From: VRUE01 sp963774555
GTDB taxonomy: Bacteria > Actinomycetota > Thermoleophilia > Solirubrobacterales > 70-9
Reading direction: 5' to 3'
DNA: 64,000 bases
NCBI GenBank assembly: GCA_963774555.1
Contig: CAVZFL010000001.1
Span: 1,364,001 to 1,428,000, forward strand
In this document: positions 27,969 to 34,858 of the stretch, one piece after another
Layout of the letters: each line of letters begins with the position of its first letter
Position numbering within the stretch: position 1 is the first letter of the stretch
Position numbers and translations under genes: made by a program
Notes under the pieces: model-generated
The model's database searches: none
Told to the model about the DNA's origin: nothing
What the model saw: only the letters and a program-made list of their open reading frames with translations

Positions 27969-28751
27969 ATGGACGACCTGCTGATCCTCTGCTACCACGC
28001 GGTCAGCGAGGACTGGCCGACCGAGTTCGCCGTCTCTCCCGACCGGCTCGACTCGCAGCTGCGCTCCCTGACCGGCCGCGGCTACCGCCCGGCGACTCTC
28101 GCCGACGCGCTGGAGCGCGGGCCGCGGGGCAGGACCCTGGTCGTCACCTTCGACGACGCCTTCGCCTCGGTGCTGGAGCGGGCCTTCCCGGTGCTGGAGG
28201 CGCTGGCCGTGCCCGCAACCGTCTTCGTGCCGACCGCCTACGTCTCCGATGGCGAGGCCCTCCAGTGGGCCTCGATGGAGCAGTGGGCCGGCACGCCCTA
28301 TGCCGACGAGCTTCGCTGCATGTCCTGGGCGGACCTGCGCGCGCTGGCCGAGGCCGGCTGGGAGATCGGCTCGCACAGCCACACCCACCCCGATCTGACC
28401 TCGCTCGACGATGAGCAGCTCGACCGCGAGCTGCGCACTTCGCGCGCCTGCTGCGAAGAGCAGCTCGGCCGTCCCTGCAGGACCCTCGCCTACCCCTTCA
28501 GCGCCTACGATCGCCGGGTGATGGAGCGGACCTGCGCCGCCGGCTACGAGGCGGCCGCGATCCTCGACAACCACCTCGCGATCCCGGCCGGGAGCCTGCT
28601 CGGCCCGAACGGGTCCGGAGAGCCGTTTGGGCTGCTGCGCGAGGGGGTCTACCGGGGGGATGGAGGGGCCAGGCTGAGGGCCAAGACCTCGCCGCTGGCC
28701 CGCCGCGCACGCGCTTCGAAGATCGCGCGTATAGCGCTAAGTGCCAGATGA
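27969..28751 (+). CDS. polysaccharide deacetylase family protein
   Basis: 260 residues from the ATG at 27969. NodB-type motifs: LVVTFDDAF with the catalytic base and first metal Asp, GSHSHTHPDLTSL with the metal histidines, and RTLAYPFSAYDRRV. The usual TFDDG is TFDDA here. No signal peptide is visible, so it may act on a cytosolic or membrane-associated glycan precursor, unless the start lies further upstream. Members remove N- or O-acetyl groups from chitin-, peptidoglycan- or exopolysaccharide-type substrates. Its position inside the GH26-like cluster supports a shared polysaccharide substrate. Confidence 0.85.
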   Translation: MDDLLILCYHAVSEDWPTEFAVSPDRLDSQLRSLTGRGYRPATLADALERGPRGRTLVVTFDDAFASVLERAFPVLEALAVPATVFVPTAYVSDGEALQWASMEQWAGTPYADELRCMSWADLRALAEAGWEIGSHSHTHPDLTSLDDEQLDRELRTSRACCEEQLGRPCRTLAYPFSAYDRRVMERTCAAGYEAAAILDNHLAIPAGSLLGPNGSGEPFGLLREGVYRGDGGARLRAKTSPLARRARASKIARIALSAR

Positions 28752-28840
28752 TGCAAGCGGTTTAACGCGCATCTCATACATACGTCCAAAGTTCTGGCCG
28801 GTCCTCCGAGGCGCGTCCCACGAGCGCCGATACGGGGGTT

Positions 28841-30184
28841 GTGAGCAGATGCCTCCGACATAAGACTTTCGCCCGGTTTGCAGGGACACTGGCGGTCACG
28901 ACTTCGCTCCTCGCCGTCCTCGCAATTGGCTCGGCGGCCTCTGCATCGGCCTCGATCCAGCTCGGCTCCTATGTCCGCGGCGCCCCCGGCAGCGGCCAGA
29001 CGATGGACGAATACGCCAACCTCGTCGGCCAGCGACCGGGCATCGTCATGTGGTACCGGAGCTTCGACGCCCCGCTGATGTACTCGAGCGAGATCGCCAA
29101 CCTCTCCGCTCGCGGCTCGACCCCGATGGTCAGCCTCGAGCCGGTCAACGAAAGCGGCACCGACATCCCGCTCTCCCAGATCGCCGCCGGCAACTACGAC
29201 AGCTACATCCACAAAGCAGCCGCTGTCGCCAAAGCCTGGGGCGGGCGGATCATGATCCGCTTCGCCTATGAGATGAACCTCTCCCCCAATGCGGGCATCC
29301 CCTGGGGCGGCGGGCCCAGCGCGGTGGCCGGCAACACGGCGGCCGACTACGTCGCCGCCTGGCGCCACGTGGTCAGCATCTACCGCGCCGACGGCGCCAC
29401 CAACGCCGAGTTCGTCTGGGCGCCCAACGTCGATGACGGCGGCATCCCCTTCACCCAGTACTTCCCCGGCGACGAATGGGTCAACGAGGTCGGTCTCGAC
29501 GGTTACAACTGGGGCTCCGCGTTCGAATCGACCGGCCATAAATGGCTCAGCCTCGGCGACACCTTCGCCTCCTCCTACGCCACTCTGACCCAGCTCAGCT
29601 CCAAGCCCGTGATCTTCACCGAGACCGCCTCGGCCGAGATCGGCGGCGACAAGGCGAGCTGGATCCGCCGCGGCTTCCTCAACGAAATCCCCCAGCTCTT
29701 CCCCCGCGTCACCGGCGTGATCTGGTTCAACGTGCAGAAGGAGTCCGACTGGCGCGTCGACTCTTCCCAGGCCTCGCTGGAAGCCTTCCGCGAAATCGCC
29801 GCCTCCTCGCTCTATGGCGGCCCGAACCCCTACCAGCCCTTCGTCGAAGAAACGGCCCCGGTGGTCGAAGAAGTCCAGGTGACCAAGCGGATTCCTGGCG
29901 GCAAGCCCCGCCGTCGCCCGCGCAACCGCGCAGTCCGCCGCGGCACGATCTCCTACCGGGTCTCGCAGAAGTCGAAAGTCGAAATCCTGATCGAGCAGAA
30001 GGGCCACGCCAACCGCCACGTCACCCTCCACCGCACCGGTGGCAAAGGCCGCAACACGGTCCACTTCTCAACCAAGATCGCCGGCCACCGCCTCACCCCG
30101 GGCGGCTACCGCGTCTCGGTCACCGCCGTAGCCAACGGCAAGCACTCCCCCCAGAAGCGCGCCGGCTTCAGGGTCCTGAGCTAG
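28841..30184 (+). CDS. secreted GH26-like glycosidase with C-terminal basic beta-rich domain
   Basis: 447 residues from a GTG at 28841. The signal peptide (about 1-37) ends ASASA, followed by SIQLGSYVRGAPGSGQTMDE, which aligns with the starts of the two upstream barrels. Key residues: MIRFAYEMNLSPN (acid/base Glu) and VIFTETASAEIGG (nucleophile Glu), plus WAPNVDDGG and LDGYNWGS. From about residue 340 a lysine/arginine-rich linker (GGKPRRRPRNRAVRRG) leads to an about 85-residue Ig-like domain rich in basic residues, which could bind anionic cell-wall polymers. It is the most divergent of the three and is preceded by an 89-base gap likely holding its own promoter. Confidence 0.82.
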   Translation: MSRCLRHKTFARFAGTLAVTTSLLAVLAIGSAASASASIQLGSYVRGAPGSGQTMDEYANLVGQRPGIVMWYRSFDAPLMYSSEIANLSARGSTPMVSLEPVNESGTDIPLSQIAAGNYDSYIHKAAAVAKAWGGRIMIRFAYEMNLSPNAGIPWGGGPSAVAGNTAADYVAAWRHVVSIYRADGATNAEFVWAPNVDDGGIPFTQYFPGDEWVNEVGLDGYNWGSAFESTGHKWLSLGDTFASSYATLTQLSSKPVIFTETASAEIGGDKASWIRRGFLNEIPQLFPRVTGVIWFNVQKESDWRVDSSQASLEAFREIAASSLYGGPNPYQPFVEETAPVVEEVQVTKRIPGGKPRRRPRNRAVRRGTISYRVSQKSKVEILIEQKGHANRHVTLHRTGGKGRNTVHFSTKIAGHRLTPGGYRVSVTAVANGKHSPQKRAGFRVLS

Positions 30185-30186
30185 GA

Positions 30187-31044
30187 CTATCGGTTCGGGG
30201 CCTGGTGGCTGGAGGCGTCGATCGGCATCGGATCGTCGGGAACGTTACGAAGCAGCAGGCCGATCCGGCTGCGGACGAGATCCAGCGCGCCGGGAATGTC
30301 ATAGTCGGTTGGAACCGAACGCACGAGTCCATTCAAGTCGGCGGCGAAGTCAGGGTCGACGAGCTTGGCCTTGAGATGGCCGACGAACTGCGGGTAGCTG
30401 TAGACGCGGTCTTGCATGTAGTGACCGAGCGCCGCGGTGATCTCGCCGGCGTCGATTTCGGGAAGGTTGAGGCCGATCCAGAGATCGAAGAGATCCCGCC
30501 CCTTGCGCCGCTGGCATAGAGCCCGAACCTTGGTGGCGAGGATCTCCTCGATGGTGAAGGTGCGTACGTCTGCGCCTCCGCTCCACCAGGACGAAGTCAC
30601 ATCGAACGGAATGAAGACGTGGTCGCCGTGGGGCGTGCTCTCGGCAACGTTGGTCTCGATCTTGACCCGGATCGTCGTGGCTCCGGACTCTGCGTCTGCG
30701 TCGAACCACATCGTGGCCATATCGGAGTCCTTGCTGGGGAAGGTCCGGCGGTGCTCACGCAGACCAATCCTCTCGGTGATCGCCCGCAGCCGCTTGAAGA
30801 CCTCACCGAGTATCGGGCGCTGATCGGTGCGCACGAAGTCGAGATCCTCGGAGTAACGCAGCGGCTCCTCGAGGTGGAGCTTGTGCAGGCAGGTTCCGCC
30901 GCGGAAGGCGAGCTCCTTGGCGAGCAGCGGATCGGCAGCGATCTCCACGAGCAGCCGCGACACGATCAGATCCTGCTCGACCTGATCCTCGGAGGGCCAT
31001 GGGGCGGTGGCGCTCCAGGCGACGATGGAGGCGCGCGGGATCAT
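30187..31044 (-). CDS. AbiEii-type nucleotidyltransferase toxin
   Basis: 285 residues, ATG at 31044 sharing its A with the AbiEi stop. It has the AbiEii/AbiGii signature: FRGGTCLHKLHLEEPLRYSEDLDFV, where GGTxLxK and SEDLD are the nucleotidyltransferase motifs, then VRTFTIEEILATKVRALCQRRKGRDLFDLW further on. In type IV toxin-antitoxin systems AbiEii inhibits growth by modifying tRNA, and AbiEi antagonises it and represses the operon. It can give phage resistance by abortive infection. The two genes are translationally coupled, with an operator upstream. Confidence 0.9.
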   Translation of the reverse strand: MIPRASIVAWSATAPWPSEDQVEQDLIVSRLLVEIAADPLLAKELAFRGGTCLHKLHLEEPLRYSEDLDFVRTDQRPILGEVFKRLRAITERIGLREHRRTFPSKDSDMATMWFDADAESGATTIRVKIETNVAESTPHGDHVFIPFDVTSSWWSGGADVRTFTIEEILATKVRALCQRRKGRDLFDLWIGLNLPEIDAGEITAALGHYMQDRVYSYPQFVGHLKAKLVDPDFAADLNGLVRSVPTDYDIPGALDLVRSRIGLLLRNVPDDPMPIDASSHQAPNR

Positions 31045-31820
31045 CAGATGTCGGGTTCGACCTCGGTGTTGACGATGACGCCCCAGTCCTCGTCGAGGGT
31101 TCCCTGGGAGGATCCACCCGCCGCCAGCGGTATCGGGGCGCCTTTGCCGGGATCGGCGACGACACGCAACAGGCTCGTCTCGACATCGCCGCGGAACTTC
31201 GTGAGCAGCCAGCCGAGTCGCCGAGCGTGGGTCCGGGGACGCAGGGCGCTCAAACGGGCTAGCTCGGCTCCGTCAAGGTCGCCTATCTCGCACAGGATGG
31301 TCGCGACGTTGCTCAGTCCGCCGCTCTTCTCGGGCCGCTCGACGAGATCGCCTGCAGTTGCCTCACGGGTCGATACGGCCATCGTTCCCGTTGGGGTATT
31401 GATCTGTTCAACCGGGGTTTGCGCGGCAAGGGCCGAGGTTTGAAAGCGAAGCCGGATCCGGTCGAAGTCACGATCCTCGACGTGGCGGTCGGTTACGACC
31501 TGAAAGATCTGAGCGGCCTGGTGGGATGCTCCATGCTGAGCGGCAGCGGAGAGCAAGCCCACGTAGTAGCTGCGACCGAGGTGCTGCATCATCGGATCGA
31601 TGAACCAGGCCGCCGGGACGGCGCCCCAGCTCCGGTACTCGGGCGGCACCATCACATGGAAGCTGCGTGCAGGTGTGAAGAGGCGCCGCTGGTTTCTCAG
31701 GCGCGCAAGCCCGTGACGGGTTGCATCGGGTCCAGCCCCGGTCTGTGCTGCGATTTCGCCAGTGGTCGCCCAGTAGCGTCCACTGCTGATGAGGAAATCA
31801 GGCAACTCGCGGAATGTCAT
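31044..31820 (-). CDS. AbiEi-type antitoxin/repressor
   Basis: 258 residues from the ATG at 31820; a TTG at 31832 is in frame but lies within the operator palindrome. The N-terminal winged helix (YWATTGEIAAQTGAGPDATRHGLARLRNQRRLF) fits AbiEi DNA binding, followed by YYVGLLSAAAQHGASHQAAQIFQVV, typical of the AbiEi family. It represses its own operon and counters the toxin by an indirect (type IV) route. Its gene precedes the toxin, the standard order. Confidence 0.88.
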   Translation of the reverse strand: MTFRELPDFLISSGRYWATTGEIAAQTGAGPDATRHGLARLRNQRRLFTPARSFHVMVPPEYRSWGAVPAAWFIDPMMQHLGRSYYVGLLSAAAQHGASHQAAQIFQVVTDRHVEDRDFDRIRLRFQTSALAAQTPVEQINTPTGTMAVSTREATAGDLVERPEKSGGLSNVATILCEIGDLDGAELARLSALRPRTHARRLGWLLTKFRGDVETSLLRVVADPGKGAPIPLAAGGSSQGTLDEDWGVIVNTEVEPDI

Positions 31821-31828
31821 CCGATCAA

Positions 31829-31855
31829 CCAACGTGATGAATTACATCATGTTGG
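31829..31855 (-). promoter_or_regulatory. palindromic operator of the AbiE operon
   Basis: CCAACGTGATG (31829-31839) and CATCATGTTGG (31845-31855) form an inverted repeat with a single mismatched pair around AATTA. It lies eight bases upstream of the antitoxin ATG. AbiEi proteins are known to bind inverted repeats upstream of their own genes. Confidence 0.7.
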
Positions 31856-31990
31856 GTGAACGGAACGAAAAAATGACCTATCCGAGCGGTATCCGATGTC
31901 CTATGCCGGCGTGCCGTCGATATGACTGGTCCTCGACAGACGCGTGGTGCGTCTGCTGGGCGATGAGCATCGTCGAGCGCGGGTGGCATA

Positions 31991-32026
31991 TGGCAATTAC
32001 GCCACCTTAGGTTGGCGGTTTTGCCA
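31991..32026. repeat. 36-bp palindromic repeat, left copy (R1)
   Basis: It matches 33600-33635 at 32 of 36 bases. Its ends pair (TGGCAA with TTGCCA), and an inner CCA...TGG pair is weaker than in the right copy. It lies 35 bases before the vapB-like gene; the final TTGCCA could serve as a -35 box. Confidence 0.75.
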
Positions 32027-32061
32027 CACCGAGTAATGCTGTAAGCTACCGCATTATATGA

Positions 32062-32340
32062 ATGCAGTATTTGAATGCGAGGGGTAAGAAGATCAAGGCA
32101 CTGACGATCAGAAATCTGCCTCCGAGCCTCGCTGAGGCTCTCGAGCGCGAGAAGCGCCGCAAGGGCAAGTCGCTCAACCAGACGGTCATCGACCTTCTCG
32201 GGCAGGGACTCGGCGCGCAGGGTGGTGTGCGCTCCAATGGACTGGGCCGTCTCGCCGGGGGTTGGAGCGAGGACGAGTTCCGCGACTTCGAGCAGGCGAT
32301 GGCGCAGTTCGAGACGGTCGACGAGGAGCTCTGGCATTGA
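32062..32340 (+). CDS. VapB/FitA-like ribbon-helix-helix antitoxin
   Basis: 92 residues from the ATG at 32062. The core KALTIRNLPPSLAEALEREKRRKGKSLNQTVIDLL is a ribbon-helix-helix DNA-binding motif (beta strand, then two helices). The C-terminal part (WSEDEFRDFEQAMAQFETVDEELW) is acidic and would wrap the toxin. Its stop overlaps the start of the PIN-domain toxin. The first about 10 residues lack similarity to the family, so the true start may be later, but no better start codon is present. Confidence 0.82.
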   Translation: MQYLNARGKKIKALTIRNLPPSLAEALEREKRRKGKSLNQTVIDLLGQGLGAQGGVRSNGLGRLAGGWSEDEFRDFEQAMAQFETVDEELWH

Positions 32341-32738
32341 GCGCGTTCTGTATCGACACCTCCGCCTACAGCAACTTCCGGCGGGGGAACGAAGAGGTGG
32401 CGACGCTTCTCGACCGGGCCGAGTTGGTGGGCGTATCGACCGTCGCGCTCGGCGAGTTGCGGACCGGCTTCCTGCTCGGCGGCAAGCGCCAGCGCAACGA
32501 AATGGAATTGGATGCCTTTCTCGACAACCCTGTCGTGGAGGTGCTGCCGGTCGACTCCGAGGCGAGCCGCCACTACGCGGAGATAGTCGCCGAGCTGCGC
32601 AAGGCGGGAACGCCGGTCCCCACCAACGACATCTGGATCGCCGCCACCGCGGCCCGCAACGGCACCACGGTCCTGACCTGCGACGACCATTTCGAGCGCA
32701 TCGCCCGAGTCGGCTCGGTCGTCATAGTCAGCTCGTAA
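32337..32738 (+). CDS. VapC-like PIN-domain ribonuclease toxin
   Basis: 133 residues from a TTG at 32337 that overlaps the antitoxin stop. PIN-domain acidic residues are in place: FCIDTSAYSNF (Asp), STVALGELRTGF (Glu), VPTNDIWIAATAARNGTTVLTCDDHF (two Asp). VapC toxins are Mg-dependent endonucleases cutting tRNA or rRNA, held inactive by VapB, and the complex represses the operon. The gene order is antitoxin then toxin, as usual. Confidence 0.88.
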   Translation: MSAFCIDTSAYSNFRRGNEEVATLLDRAELVGVSTVALGELRTGFLLGGKRQRNEMELDAFLDNPVVEVLPVDSEASRHYAEIVAELRKAGTPVPTNDIWIAATAARNGTTVLTCDDHFERIARVGSVVIVSS

Positions 32739-32758
32739 CATCTGTGCTACGCTCGCCG

Positions 32759-33121
32759 ATGATGGCGAAGTTCCGCGACGTGACCTACCATGACCGGCGA
32801 CTGACTCGGCGGCTTGAGGAGGATCGGGAGTTCCGGGCTGAGTTCGAACGGCAGCAGCGGGAGATCGCTCAGATCGACGCTGTGGTCAGGCAGCTCGATG
32901 AGCTGCGGGAGGAAGCTGGGATGTCGAAGGCGGAGCTGGCGCGGGCGATCGGGAAGGAGCCATCGAGCATCCGGCGGTTTTTTACGGCAAACGTGAACCC
33001 TGAGCTCAAGACCGTGGCCGCTGTGGCTGACATCCTCGGCGCCCGGGTTGAGGTCGTGGCAAGCAAGCCCAGCCGGGCGAAGCAGACCGGCAGGAACCGC
33101 ACACCTCGCGCCGTCGCATAG
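32759..33121 (+). CDS. XRE-type HTH antitoxin
   Basis: 120 residues from the ATG at 32759 (a second ATG follows directly). A helix-turn-helix is clear: LREEAGMSKAELARAIGKEP, then SSIRRFFTANVNPELKTVAAVADILGARVEVV. The N-terminal about 45 residues are charged and helical and may mask the toxin. It starts 20 bases after vapC and 32 bases before the RelE/HigB-like toxin, so four toxin-antitoxin genes probably form one transcript. The basic tail (KPSRAKQTGRNRTPR) is unusual. Confidence 0.82.
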   Translation: MMAKFRDVTYHDRRLTRRLEEDREFRAEFERQQREIAQIDAVVRQLDELREEAGMSKAELARAIGKEPSSIRRFFTANVNPELKTVAAVADILGARVEVVASKPSRAKQTGRNRTPRAVA

Positions 33122-33153
33122 CCTCAGACAAAACGCCGACCCCCGGGATAGCC

Positions 33154-33582
33154 TTGATCGCCGATGACCTGGGGATCGTCTACTACGCGACCAGAGATGG
33201 CAGGGTACCCGCCGAGGACTTTTTTGACCGCTGTCCGGCAAAGGTCGAGGCTCGGTTCTTGGCCGTCTTGGAAGCCGTCCGTGACGCTCCGCCGCCGCAA
33301 TTCAGCGGTGGCGGTTATTGGGAGGCAATGCACGGCGATATGGGGGGCTACTACGAGATTCGGCTGACCGGGCCCGGCAGACGCCAGTATCGGCTTTTCT
33401 GCATCCTCGATAACGGAAATCCCAATGAGCTGCGCGAGCGCGGTTTCGATCAGCCTCAGGTTGCGGCAATCACGGGCATGGTCAAGGACTCGGGCAAGAA
33501 GTTCTCAGATCGCGATTACGCCAAGGTCAGGGAGCTGGGATACGAATATCTGACCGAGCTACCTCGCCGCATTGCCACCTGA
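33154..33582 (+). CDS. RelE/HigB-like toxin (Gp49 family)
   Basis: 142 residues from a TTG at 33154. YYATRDGRVPAEDFFDRCP, YYEIRLTGPGRRQYRLFCIL and VAAITGMVKDSGKKFSDRDYAKVRELGYEYL fit the phage-derived Gp49/HigB group of ribosome-dependent mRNases (RelE superfamily). It follows its XRE partner, whereas canonical higBA has the toxin first; the antitoxin-first order is common in XRE-Gp49 pairs. No better start codon lies nearby. The right 36-bp repeat starts 17 bases after its stop. Confidence 0.83.
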   Translation: MIADDLGIVYYATRDGRVPAEDFFDRCPAKVEARFLAVLEAVRDAPPPQFSGGGYWEAMHGDMGGYYEIRLTGPGRRQYRLFCILDNGNPNELRERGFDQPQVAAITGMVKDSGKKFSDRDYAKVRELGYEYLTELPRRIAT

Positions 33583-33599
33583 GAGAAGCCGCGACTTGT

Positions 33600-33635
33600 T
33601 GGCAATTAGGCCAACTTAGGTTGGTGGGTTTGCCA
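33600..33635. repeat. 36-bp palindromic repeat, right copy (R2)
   Basis: Direct copy of 31991-32026 with four differences. It has an outer stem TGGCAA/TTGCCA and an inner stem CCAAC-TTAG-GTTGG. It sits between the last toxin gene and the insertion sequence, whose left end begins five bases later. The two copies bracket the four-gene toxin-antitoxin cassette. Confidence 0.75.
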
Positions 33636-33640
33636 ACTAA

Positions 33641-34574
33641 GGACCTATCTCGGTAGGAATCCCGCACTCGGCGTCGAACTCCCCACCGTCCGCTGAAAAC
33701 TGGATAGTGGGAGGTGGGTCATGGGACTGGTCGACCGCGACGACGGCTGGCGAATGCCGGACTGGCTGTGGGAGAAGGTCGAGCCACTCCTGCCGCCGCG
33801 CCCCGAGCACCCGCTGGGCTGTCACAACCCACGGGTTCCCGACCGCGACGCGATGGACGCGATCCTCTTGGTCTTGCGCACGGGGATGCAGTGGAACGCG
33901 CTGAAGGTCACCGGGATCTGCCATTACTCCTCGGCGCACCGGCGCTTCCAGGAGTGGGAGCAGGCGGGGGTCTTCCATGAGATCTGGCGCCAGGGCCTGC
34001 TCGACTACGACGAGCAGGTCGGCATCGACTGGTCTTGGCTCGCCGCCGACGGGGCGATGACCAAGGCGCCGCTCGGCGGCCCGAAGACGGGTCCCAATCC
34101 GACCGATAGAGCCAAGGGGGGGCGAAGCGCTCGCTCCTCACGGATGCTGCCGGAATCCCGATCGGGATCGCGCACGCGGGTGCCAACCGCCACGATATGA
34201 AGCTCTTGGAGCCGACCCTGGAGTCGGTTCCGATCCCCCGGCCGATCCCCGAGGGGGAGAGTCCCCAGGGGCTCTGCCTCGACAAGGGCTACGACTTCGA
34301 CGACATCCGCGAGCTCGTCGTGCGCCAGCGCTTCGAGCCCCACATCCGCACCCGTGGCGAGGAGATCGAGCTGAAGACCGAGCATCCCGACTGGAAAGCA
34401 CGGCGCTGGGTTGCCGAGGCATGCCACTCCTGGTTCAACCGCAACCGGGCGATTCAGATCCGCTGGTCAAAGAAGGAGGAGAACCACCTCGCCCTCTTAC
34501 AGCTGGCCGGCGGCCTGATTGCCTTCAAGAAGGCGCGCGCGGCCCGGCTGGGAGCGGTCTACTGAGATAGGCCC
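33641..34574 (+). mobile_element. IS5-family (IS427-like) insertion sequence
   Basis: The element is 934 bp. The left end GGACCTATCTC and the right end (reverse complement GGGCCTATCTC) form inverted repeats with one mismatch; similarity extends a few bases inward. It is flanked on both sides by TAA (33638-33640 and 34575-34577), fitting the TNA target duplication of the IS427 group. The transposase is carried in two overlapping frames. Intact ends and a clean duplication suggest a recent insertion. Confidence 0.85.
33721..34565 (+). CDS. IS5/IS427-type transposase in two frames (probable -1 frameshift)
   Basis: Frame one (33721-34200) reads MGLVDRDDGWRMPDWLWEKV through GIDWSWLAADGAMTKAPLGG, holding the first catalytic Asp (AADG). 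At seven consecutive G (34116-34122), a -1 slip gives KGGAKRSLLTDAAGIPIGIA and joins frame two (34197-34565), which has LCLDKGYDFDD (second Asp) and RRWVAEACHSWFNRNR (Glu). The DDE triad is thus complete across the shift. Programmed -1 frameshifting is well known in this IS group, so I read the gene as functional rather than broken. A lost G is the alternative. Confidence 0.82.
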
Positions 34575-34577
34575 TAA

Positions 34578-34858
34578 GTTCAAAGAGGCCGGTTCAGCAT
34601 CCCAAAGGCAGATGATTTCATAAGTTTGCCGTCCCTCTTTTTGCTACTGCAAGTTCTCGTTTCGAGCAGCGTCCCTGTTTTGCAGAGCCAAAATTATGGT
34701 GGAGCATGGTCCACTGAACTAAAAAATACAGAGTAATCACTCAAGAAATCTACTTGCAAACGTCCGCGTAGATGCGATAGAAGATTCCCCACTTGTACCT
34801 AGGCAAACATCGATTTGTCTCCTATTTCGTTTGAGGCGAATCACGGAAGGGGGAGTCC
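34578..34858. other. AT-rich non-coding stretch upstream of the RHS gene
   Basis: About 280 bases of clearly lower GC than the surroundings, with no convincing gene. It should hold the promoter of the large RHS gene, whose ribosome site (GGAAGGGGGA) is at the far end. The composition suggests acquired DNA. Confidence 0.5.

Noticed and set aside
29519..29530. GTTCGAATC resembling a tRNA T-arm
   Set aside because: It lies inside the third GH26-like gene and no acceptor or anticodon stem can be built around it.
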